Assembly (NCBI GenBank): GCA_016928375.1 | Contig: JAFGKX010000033.1 | Location: forward strand, 1 to 21,561 | Source: Candidatus Omnitrophota bacterium | Lineage (GTDB): Bacteria; Omnitrophota; Gorgyraeia; JABMRG01; JAFGKX01 | Reading direction: 5' to 3' | Length of the DNA: 21,561 nt | Shown here: positions 6,960 through 13,150 of the stretch, in pieces | Numbering within the stretch: position 1 is the stretch's first letter | Layout: each line of letters opens with the position of its first letter | Position numbers and translations under genes: made by a program | The notes under the pieces: model-generated | What the model was told of the DNA's origin: nothing | What the model saw: only the letters and a program-made list of their open reading frames with translations | The model's database searches: none

Positions 6960-7166
6960 ATGCGTAAAACCAAAAAAAAGTTCAACCCTGTTATTACAAA
7001 AGTAAAATTGACCCCCGAACAAGCCATATTAGCATGTGCATGTTTTAACACCGGCCAATTTAGCGGCGGAGATACACAAGGTGAATTTGAGGTGTTAGCA
7101 TGTAAAGTAGATCCTAAGCGTGTGAACTGGTTCGTTTGGACTGGGCCTGGCGCAACTTCTTCATAA
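6960..7166 (+). CDS. Candidate RiPP precursor peptide
   Basis: A 68-residue peptide with GGAGG six bases before the ATG, its own promoter and a structured leader. The N-terminal part is strongly basic (RKTKKKF). It is followed by ITKVKLTPEQAILACACF, a leader-like conserved-looking block, and a Gly-rich stretch (GQFSGGDTQGEF). The tail contains Cys48, an aromatic VNWFVW segment and GPGATSS. Cysteines are at 26, 28 and 48. Its stop overlaps the start of the first radical SAM gene (TAATG), the tight linkage expected of a precursor and its maturase. The PqqD-like gene lies upstream. Which part is leader and which is core is not evident; ACAC could be modified, or the aromatic tail could be the core. 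No class (sactipeptide, ranthipeptide or other) can be assigned. Precursor status is inferred from size and context. Confidence 0.72.
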   Translation: MRKTKKKFNPVITKVKLTPEQAILACACFNTGQFSGGDTQGEFEVLACKVDPKRVNWFVWTGPGATSS

Positions 7167-8230
7167 TGATAAAAAAGAGCGCGGGATATTTTTACAATTT
7201 ATTAAACAAAAAAGTACATTATCCCGAAAGCGGGCGTATAGAACTTACCTATCGGTGCAACTTAAACTGCGTTTACTGCTATTGTAAAGGTTCTGAGAAT
7301 CGGAAAAAAGAACTGACAACTTCCCAGTGGAAAAAAATCCTTAACAGCATAAAAAAAGAAGGCTGCATTTTCTTGACTATCACAGGCGGCGAGCCTTTAG
7401 CGAGAGATGATTTCCTGACTATTTATTCCTACGCAAAGAAAATGGGTTTTATTGTAAGTATTTTTACCAATGCCGTGCTTTTAAATACGAAAAGTGTAAA
7501 TTATCTGTCTAAAAACCCGCCTTATTCAGTGGAGGTTACCCTAAATAGCATAACAGAGCCTGTGTATGAGGCAATAACGCAGGTCAAAGGTATTTTTTCT
7601 ACGGTTATCAAAAACATAAAAAACGCGGCAAGGAAAAATATCCCGTTAATTTTAAAATCGAACTGCCTAAAGCACAACAAAAACGAAATCGTGAATATAA
7701 AAGCATTTGCAGAAAAACTGTTAGGCAAAAAAGGAAACAAATTTCCATTTAAATATGATCCGATGATATACCCGCGCTTAAACGGCGATAAAAAGCCGCT
7801 TGATTACAGGTTATCCGCTGATGAATTATTAAATTTAAGAAAGCAGGATACGGATATATGGCGTCAATACGAAATGACCTTAAGCCAGGAATTTTTACAT
7901 TACGAAAAAGATAAAGATTTTCTTTACAGGTGCGATGCGTGGATGAAAAATTTTACTGTCAATCCTTATGGTGTTCTTAAATTCTGCAATTTTTCCTATA
8001 AGTTCAGCACTAATCTGACCAGACAGCCGTTTAAATATGGGTTTTATAAAGTATTCCCGAGGCTTTTGAATGAAAAGTTCAAGACAAATTCCAGATGCAT
8101 AAACTGCCGCTTAAAAGAGGCCTGTTATCATTGTCCGGCAAGGGCTTATCTTGAAACAGGAAGTGAAGAATCGCCTGTTAGATACTATTGTCAGATAGCC
8201 AAGGCCTTTATGAATCAACGCAAGGCATGA
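7166..8230 (+). CDS. Radical SAM/SPASM peptide maturase 1
   Basis: A 354-residue cytoplasmic iron-sulfur enzyme. The SAM cluster motif CNLNCVYC uses Cys31, 35 and 38, and TGGEP follows near residue 73. The C-terminal SPASM region has Cys256-x12-G-x4-Cys274, then CINCRLKEACYHC (Cys311, 314, 320, 323) and Cys342, so both auxiliary clusters look intact. SPASM enzymes use the 5'-deoxyadenosyl radical to install thioether, C-C or epimerised bonds in peptides. I use ATG 7166, which overlaps the precursor stop as TAATG; the in-frame ATG at 7136 would extend into the precursor gene and has no ribosome site. No separate promoter is seen, so translation is probably coupled to the precursor. Confidence 0.92.
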   Translation: MIKKSAGYFYNLLNKKVHYPESGRIELTYRCNLNCVYCYCKGSENRKKELTTSQWKKILNSIKKEGCIFLTITGGEPLARDDFLTIYSYAKKMGFIVSIFTNAVLLNTKSVNYLSKNPPYSVEVTLNSITEPVYEAITQVKGIFSTVIKNIKNAARKNIPLILKSNCLKHNKNEIVNIKAFAEKLLGKKGNKFPFKYDPMIYPRLNGDKKPLDYRLSADELLNLRKQDTDIWRQYEMTLSQEFLHYEKDKDFLYRCDAWMKNFTVNPYGVLKFCNFSYKFSTNLTRQPFKYGFYKVFPRLLNEKFKTNSRCINCRLKEACYHCPARAYLETGSEESPVRYYCQIAKAFMNQRKA

Positions 8231-9243
8231 AAACTCAGGCTTATCATAAATTTTGGCACAACCTGCATGATAAAGCCAAAGACAGGGGGCTTCCCCTAAG
8301 GGTTTTGTTTGAACTTACCTACGGATGTAATTTTAAATGCAGGCATTGTTACGTGCCGCAAAGTTATAAGAGAAAAATTTTACAAGAGCTTAAAACAGGC
8401 AATGTTATTTCCATGTTAGAACAGCTTGCTGATTCGGGCTGTTTTCACCTTGGATTTAGCGGCGGAGAACCCTTTATAAGAAAAGACGCGCTGAAAATAT
8501 TAAAATACGCCAAAAGGAAGGGGTTTAATATAATAATTTACACGAACGGTTCTTTAATAAATGAAAAAATCGCAGGCGAGCTGCAGCAGCTAAACCCAAA
8601 CAAAGTAGATATTACTATACCGTCCCTTAAGCAAGGCGTATTCGAGCGTATAACCGGCATAAAAGGTTCTTATGCTAAAGTGTTCAGGGCAATAGAACTT
8701 TTGGACAAGAACAAAATTGCTTTAGGATTTAAAACTTGTTTATTGAAAGAAAATGAAACAGAAATAGCCGCTATAGAAAAATTTGCCGCTTCCTTAAACG
8801 CAGAACATCGTTTGGATGACAGGTTGTCAAGGCGCTTGAATGGTTCTGATGAGCCGTTTAAATATCGCGCTTATCCAAAAGTATATACAGGCGGATATTA
8901 TCCGGTTCATGAAAAAACCACACCGCGCCTGTTTACATGCGGAGCAGGCAAAACCCAGGCAGCGATAACCCCTTTTGGCGAACTTAAGATATGCACCTTG
9001 ATAGATTATCCGAAATATAAAATATCAGAGTCTTCGTTTGAGAGCTGTTGGGATAAATTAAAAACCTTAGTAAAGAGTATAGGCGTTGACGAATATTATA
9101 AATGCGCAGGATGCAGCCTCAGCCCTTATTGCAAATGGTGCCCTGCGGTGAGCTGGCTTTACGACAGGACATTTACTTCCTGTGACCCGCAAATTCGTAA
9201 ATGGGCAAAGATAAAAAAACAGAATTATGGAAAAAGAAATTAA
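8227..9243 (+). CDS. Radical SAM/SPASM peptide maturase 2
   Basis: A 338-residue enzyme with SAM cluster motif CNFKCRHC (Cys34, 38 and 41) and SGGEP shortly after. Its SPASM part has Cys238-x12-G-x4-Cys256, CAGCSLSPYCKWC (Cys293, 296, 302, 305) and Cys319. It is clearly diverged from the enzyme before it: the CRHCYVP motif and the 'DITIPSL' segment differ from CVYCYCK and 'EVTLNSI'. That suggests a different target site or reaction rather than a recent duplicate. The start at 8227 makes an ATGA overlap with the preceding stop; an in-frame ATG at 8188 would add 13 residues inside the previous gene. It overlaps the HPr-kinase-like gene by 17 bp. Confidence 0.92.
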   Translation: MKTQAYHKFWHNLHDKAKDRGLPLRVLFELTYGCNFKCRHCYVPQSYKRKILQELKTGNVISMLEQLADSGCFHLGFSGGEPFIRKDALKILKYAKRKGFNIIIYTNGSLINEKIAGELQQLNPNKVDITIPSLKQGVFERITGIKGSYAKVFRAIELLDKNKIALGFKTCLLKENETEIAAIEKFAASLNAEHRLDDRLSRRLNGSDEPFKYRAYPKVYTGGYYPVHEKTTPRLFTCGAGKTQAAITPFGELKICTLIDYPKYKISESSFESCWDKLKTLVKSIGVDEYYKCAGCSLSPYCKWCPAVSWLYDRTFTSCDPQIRKWAKIKKQNYGKRN

Positions 9244-10147
9244 ATTAAAAATAGCAGGCATTGTTATTCGCATGAAAAGCAGGTTTGCTAAGGAAAAAAT
9301 AAGTAAAAAGGAACAAAAAGACCTGTTTTACGGCAGGTTTAAAAGTTTTATATATAAAGGTAAAAAAGCAGCGGATATAGAAATAGAAGTGGATATAAGA
9401 CAGGCCCTTCCAAGGATAAAAAAGAGCAAAGATATTTTTATAACATATCATCCTCAGGACGGCAAGGAAAACTGGCGCCTTTTTAAAAATAGAAATCTTT
9501 ATATTTATGAATGCCGCTTAAAAACAAAAAAACAGGTTATGCTCATAAACAAAAACCTTAACAGGGTAAAGGCGTATCTTTTACCAAAAAAAGGTAAACT
9601 GTTTGTATGGAGTTTTACAAGTATAGTGTATGATTTTCTGCAGGTGCTTTTGATAAATTACTGCGCCATGAAAAAAACAGGTATTTTTATTCACGGTATC
9701 GGCGTAAAGGATACGGATAAAAGAGGTTTTCTTTTTGCGGGGCCTTCCGGCGCAGGCAAGACCACTACCGCAAGGCTCTGGCATAACCATAGCCGGGCCT
9801 TTGTGTTAAACGATGACCGCATGATAGCCAGGAAATTCGGCAACAAATTTTTTATATACGGTTCCCCCTGGCACGGGGATTTCAGCGATTACCTTGCATC
9901 AAAGGTCGGCCGCGCGCTATTGGATAAATTATTTTTTATATACCACGCTAAAAAAAATATTTTAAGCAAAATTTCAGAAAAAGAGGCGTTTAAGCTGCTT
10001 TATACGTCAAGCTTTCCCGCTTTCTGGGATAAAGATTGCCTTGAAAACATTGCCTCATTAAATACCGATTTAATCAATTCTGTAAAGTGCCTTAAATTAG
10101 GTTTTACAAAGAATAAAAGCATCATTAAATTTATAAGAAACGCATGA
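9227..10147 (+). CDS. HPr-kinase-like P-loop protein of RiPP loci
   Basis: A 306-residue protein. The C-terminal half carries P-loop GPSGAGKTTT (from 172), an NDDR segment near 197 and GSPWHG (212-217), the pattern of HPr kinase/PEP carboxykinase-like proteins common in lasso-peptide and other RiPP loci. The N-terminal ~150 residues are lysine-rich and lack the fold-defining motifs of true HprK. The classical HprK partner HPr was not seen nearby. Relatives in lasso loci phosphorylate the precursor, so phosphorylation of the peptide here is a reasonable but untested idea. The layout also recalls the SynChlorMet cassette, which as I recall pairs such a protein (ScmC) with PqqD-like and two SPASM proteins. 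Confidence 0.8.
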   Translation: MEKEIKLKIAGIVIRMKSRFAKEKISKKEQKDLFYGRFKSFIYKGKKAADIEIEVDIRQALPRIKKSKDIFITYHPQDGKENWRLFKNRNLYIYECRLKTKKQVMLINKNLNRVKAYLLPKKGKLFVWSFTSIVYDFLQVLLINYCAMKKTGIFIHGIGVKDTDKRGFLFAGPSGAGKTTTARLWHNHSRAFVLNDDRMIARKFGNKFFIYGSPWHGDFSDYLASKVGRALLDKLFFIYHAKKNILSKISEKEAFKLLYTSSFPAFWDKDCLENIASLNTDLINSVKCLKLGFTKNKSIIKFIRNA

Positions 10148-10150
10148 ATT

Positions 10151-10224
10151 CCGCACCTTTTAGAGTATTCAAATTTTTTTAAGGCACAAAATAAGAGGAA
10201 TGCGGGAATAATAAAAAGGTGCGG
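10151..10224 (+). promoter_or_regulatory. Inverted repeat spanning the gap before the third radical SAM gene
   Basis: CCGCACCTTTT (10151-10161) is perfectly complementary to AAAAGGTGCGG (10214-10224), enclosing about 52 nt. The 3' arm contains the AAGG that would serve as ribosome site for ATG 10226, so pairing would hide it. The enclosed part also holds an AGG-aa-TGCGGGA copy that partly repeats the AGGTGCGGGA of the 3' arm. This is the only real gap (78 bp) within the block, and no promoter is evident in it. A translational control hairpin is an inference. Confidence 0.5.
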
Positions 10225-10225
10225 G

Positions 10226-11269
10226 ATGAAAACGCTTTCGTATAAAAGCTTCAGCCTGAAAACTCACAAAAAAAACCAGCAAAAAAACAAACCTAACGTA
10301 TGCCAATTTGAGCTAACCTTTGCTTGCGGCCTTTCATGCAAGCATTGCTATACGAACTGTTACAATAAACCGCAGTATATTAAAAAAGAGATGCCTTTAA
10401 AAGAGGTGAAATATATTTTAAATGAAGTTTATAAATATGGCATCCTCTGGCTTTGCTTTACAGGAGGAGACCCATTAGCCAGAAAGGATTTTCTTGATAT
10501 ATATTCTTACGCGAAGAAAAAAGGTTTTATCATAACTATATTCACAAACGGTTATTCAATGACAAGGGAAATAGCCCTCTTTTTGAAAAATCACCCGCCT
10601 TTTTCCATAGAAATAACATTAAACGCGGCAACACAGGGCCTGTATGAGGAGATATCGCAAGTCGAAGGTTCATTTTTTAAGGCAGCCGACGGAATAAAAT
10701 TAATGCTGGATATGAAACTGCCCTTAAGAATAAAAACACAGGTAACAAAAGACAATTTTAAAAATCTGCCGGAAATAAAAAAATTCATCGAAAAATTAAA
10801 TTTAGACTTTTTACCCAACGCTTATCTGCACGCTTGCCTCAATGGCGATACAGCGCCGTGCAATTTAAGAATAAGCCCGCAGGAGGCCCTTTACTTAAAA
10901 AGTAAAAAAACAACTGTTTTTGATGATTGCCGTCCGCTTAATGACCCGCGTCTTTTTCATTGCGCCTCAGCAGCGAGAGACGGGCTTCATATAGACCCTT
11001 ACGGAAATACTTTCTGCTGCATCTGCATAAGGAAGCCAAAAGTAAACCTGCTGCGTGAGAATATTGCAACGGCAGATAAAATAATTACAAATTGGGTAAA
11101 AAGAACGGATGCATCTTTTAACCCGGAATGCGGTGCTTGCAGTAGAAGAATGCTTTGCCGCAGCTGCCCCGGCAAGGCGCTGCTTGAGACAAAGAATCTG
11201 CACGGCAAAATAAACTGGTTTTGTGAATTAGCGCATCTTGAAAGTCCTAAAAAAACATATGTGCCGTAA
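10226..11269 (+). CDS. Radical SAM/SPASM peptide maturase 3
   Basis: A 347-residue enzyme with SAM cluster motif CGLSCKHC (Cys34, 38 and 41) and TGGDP, where most relatives have GGEP. The SPASM part has Cys246-x13-G-x4-Cys265, CGACSRRMLCRSC (Cys302, 305, 311, 314) and Cys333. Extra cysteines surround the first auxiliary site (C264 and C267). The segments DFLDIYSYAKKKGFI and 'EITLNAATQGLYEEISQVEGSF' are close to those of the first enzyme, so it looks like a paralogue of that one. ATG 10226 follows AAGGTGCGGG and is the first start after the inverted repeat. It overlaps the GT39 gene by 11 bp. Confidence 0.92.
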   Translation: MKTLSYKSFSLKTHKKNQQKNKPNVCQFELTFACGLSCKHCYTNCYNKPQYIKKEMPLKEVKYILNEVYKYGILWLCFTGGDPLARKDFLDIYSYAKKKGFIITIFTNGYSMTREIALFLKNHPPFSIEITLNAATQGLYEEISQVEGSFFKAADGIKLMLDMKLPLRIKTQVTKDNFKNLPEIKKFIEKLNLDFLPNAYLHACLNGDTAPCNLRISPQEALYLKSKKTTVFDDCRPLNDPRLFHCASAARDGLHIDPYGNTFCCICIRKPKVNLLRENIATADKIITNWVKRTDASFNPECGACSRRMLCRSCPGKALLETKNLHGKINWFCELAHLESPKKTYVP

Positions 11270-12707
11270 AAATAACCTGAGAATTTTAATTTTTATCATC
11301 ATAGCCGGGGCTTTGCTGAGATTTGCCCTTGTATATTTTTCTTGTGATATTTCTTACGGCACTGATGCCGTTACATATGACAATATTGCGCAGAACATAG
11401 CATTTAAGGGTGTTTACTCCGCAAAACCGCCGCAGGAAGCGCCAAGGCCTACTGCTATTTATACTCCGGTTTACCCTTTGTTTGTAGCCGGAATATACCG
11501 TTTATTGGGATATAATGTAAAAATAGTAAGTTATATTCACATTATCCTCTACGCAATTGCATCATTGGTCATTTTTAAATTAGGGGATTTTTTGTTCGAT
11601 AAAAAGGCAGGCCTTTGGGCGGTTATTTTTTTCTCCGTAGAACCGGTATCTGTTTTTTATTCGGTAGTACCTATGCCGGAAATACTTATTGCGATTTTTT
11701 TACCGCTTAGCGTGTACTTTTTATTTAAATTTATAAAACAGGACGCGCCTTTAAGCTGGAAAAATCCAGCATATTCGGCATTATTGCTGGGTGTGGCTAT
11801 TCTGACAAAACCGGTGCTTATCTTTTTCCCGATTATTTTTTTGGCAGCCCTGATTATATTCCTGGCGCGTAAACCGCTTAAATTATTTTATGCTGTTTTT
11901 ATAATAGCCGCAATAATAACAACTGTTTTATCGCCGTGGATAATCAGAAACTACAGGCTTTATAATAAATTTTGTTTTGCAAAAAGCATAGACTTTATTT
12001 CTGCCTGCAAAGATTACGGCAGAACTCACCGCAACCTGATACTGGACAAAGAAGGTAATTTGCCGCTGTTTATAGCGCAACAGGCCATTCGGTATTCATT
12101 CGGCACCAATTCGATATTGATATACAAAGCAGTTTTTAAAGGCAATTCCCTGTTTTATCAATATGCGAGGCTTAAGATGGCTGCCGCGGATAAAAAAAGC
12201 GCGCCAACACCCGACAGCGATATATCATTGTCTAAATTTAAAGTAAGCACTATAGGCGATTATTTAAAACTTTTCAGATATTCGCCCGGATTTTTATTAT
12301 TACAGGCAGCGCTTACTTTAACGCTGCTTGCAATATACACTTTTTTGATACGCGGGATATATTTTGCTTTTAAACACGGCAGAAAAAAAGAAGCATTTGT
12401 ATTTTGCGTTATAATTTTATATTTTGCAGCAGTTATAATTGTGGCGGTGTGCGGAAGCAGGTATCGTTTTCCCTCAGCGCCTTTTTATTGTATTCTTGCG
12501 GGATACGGCGCGCGTTACTTCTTAAAAGTTCCCTCTAGGTCAGTGTCGAGTGTTCCTCCGGTGAAAGATGAAGGGGGCACAAAACCGATGTCTTCTCCGG
12601 GCGGCGGCGTAATACCTTTTAGCCCGCCCTCGGATTTATCCTTGTATCTATATTCCCCGGTCGGCATTTTTTGCAGGGTTTTAGTGGGTATGTTGTCCGC
12701 GTTATAA
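11259..12707 (+). CDS. GT39/ArnT-like polyprenyl-phosphate-sugar glycosyltransferase, integral membrane
   Basis: A 482-residue polytopic inner-membrane protein with about ten hydrophobic helices. The first loop contains YGTDAVTYDNIAQNIA, the acidic catalytic-loop pattern of the PMT/ArnT family, and TPVYPLFVAGIYRLLG follows as in relatives. Such enzymes move a sugar from a polyprenyl-phosphate donor to a lipid, protein or glycan on the periplasmic side. RYRFPSAPFY then GYGARYFLK at about 405-428 looks like the natural end of the fold. The last ~60 residues are Pro/Ser/Gly-rich and come from DNA that codes on the other strand for the secreted repeat protein. I chose ATG 11259; a TTG at 11238 would lengthen the overlap with the radical SAM gene. 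It may glycosylate the exported peptide or belong to the polysaccharide locus. Confidence 0.82.
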   Translation: MCRKNNLRILIFIIIAGALLRFALVYFSCDISYGTDAVTYDNIAQNIAFKGVYSAKPPQEAPRPTAIYTPVYPLFVAGIYRLLGYNVKIVSYIHIILYAIASLVIFKLGDFLFDKKAGLWAVIFFSVEPVSVFYSVVPMPEILIAIFLPLSVYFLFKFIKQDAPLSWKNPAYSALLLGVAILTKPVLIFFPIIFLAALIIFLARKPLKLFYAVFIIAAIITTVLSPWIIRNYRLYNKFCFAKSIDFISACKDYGRTHRNLILDKEGNLPLFIAQQAIRYSFGTNSILIYKAVFKGNSLFYQYARLKMAAADKKSAPTPDSDISLSKFKVSTIGDYLKLFRYSPGFLLLQAALTLTLLAIYTFLIRGIYFAFKHGRKKEAFVFCVIILYFAAVIIVAVCGSRYRFPSAPFYCILAGYGARYFLKVPSRSVSSVPPVKDEGGTKPMSSPGGGVIPFSPPSDLSLYLYSPVGIFCRVLVGMLSAL

Positions 12708-12976
12708 AAGGTATATCCGCTTTTTTGTTTATCTTGCTTCAATACGCCTATTTTATTGCCTTCTTTGTCATAGTATATGTATTCCCCCTGATAATTTTTG
12801 CTTGAATAGCTCGTCATATTGCCATTTTTATCGTAATAGTCATATCCGCCCAGCTGGTTTTTTCTGGTAGTGCTGATTTCTCCGTAATCGTCCTTCTGAT
12901 AATATTGAGCCAGAGCCGCAGCCGCCGCCATAGATAAAAGAATAATAATTATCAGCATAAATTTAAGGTTTTTCAT
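12515..12976 (-). CDS. Secreted protein with tyrosine-rich YYDKxGN repeats
   Basis: A 153-residue protein with a clear signal peptide: basic MKNLK, a hydrophobic core to about residue 20 and cleavage near ALAQ-Y. There is no lipobox cysteine. About four repeats of roughly 21 residues follow (GGYDYYDKNGN, GEYIYYDKEGN, SGYTFYNADN, GEYRYKDK), similar to the YwqK/MORN-2 type beta-hairpin repeats. A Pro/Gly-rich end follows (PPPGED, PPSSFTGG). It is probably periplasmic or surface exposed; function unknown. It has no visible ribosome site, and a TATAAT-like box on the minus strand (12994-12999) would give a very short leader. Its last 193 bp lie antisense to the GT39 gene. Confidence 0.75.
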   Translation of the reverse strand: MKNLKFMLIIIILLSMAAAAALAQYYQKDDYGEISTTRKNQLGGYDYYDKNGNMTSYSSKNYQGEYIYYDKEGNKIGVLKQDKQKSGYTFYNADNIPTKTLQKMPTGEYRYKDKSEGGLKGITPPPGEDIGFVPPSSFTGGTLDTDLEGTFKK

Positions 12977-12993
12977 AGCAGATAAATTGTATC

Positions 12994-12999
12994 ATTATA
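12994..12999 (-). promoter_or_regulatory. Candidate -10 box for the secreted repeat protein
   Basis: The minus strand reads TATAAT here, 18 bases before the ATG. No good -35 box is found 15-18 bases upstream, so support is weak. With the + strand promoter at 13050 it would form a divergent promoter region between 12977 and 13150. Nothing else was recognised in that 174-bp gap. Confidence 0.3.
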
Positions 13000-13049
13000 G
13001 CCCGTATATTACAAGAAAAATATCCGGCAAAAATATACTTTTCTTTTGC

Positions 13050-13079
13050 TTGACTTTAAACATTTAAGTGTGTTATTAT
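13050..13079 (+). promoter_or_regulatory. Extended -10 promoter of the exopolysaccharide operon
   Basis: TTGACT (13050-13055) and TATTAT (13074-13079) are 18 nt apart, and a TGn extension directly precedes the -10 box. Transcription would start near 13086, giving a roughly 65-nt AT-rich leader before ATG 13151. No Shine-Dalgarno is visible in that leader. Confidence 0.62.
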
Positions 13080-13150
13080 TTATATTAACTATTTTCTTTA
13101 AAAAAGCGCATGTCTAAGATATATTTATAGTTATATTTATACAAAATATT

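Noticed and set aside
7136..7165. Earlier ATG start for the first radical SAM gene
   Set aside because: It would lie inside the precursor gene without a ribosome site; ATG 7166 overlapping the precursor stop fits the coupled layout and family length.
8188..8226. Earlier ATG start for the second radical SAM gene
   Set aside because: It would extend 39 bp into the previous gene, while the ATGA at 8227 gives the normal coupling used across this operon.
11238..11258. TTG start for the GT39 gene
   Set aside because: It deepens the overlap with the radical SAM gene and adds only seven residues; ATG 11259 leads straight into the first membrane helix.
1864..11269. Lasso-peptide gene cluster
   Set aside because: The ABC exporter, PqqD-like, nucleotidyltransferase-like and HPr-kinase-like proteins are typical companions, but there is no transglutaminase-like leader protease and no asparagine-synthetase-like cyclase, and the candidate precursor lacks a typical Gly/Ala/Ser-to-Asp/Glu ring pattern.
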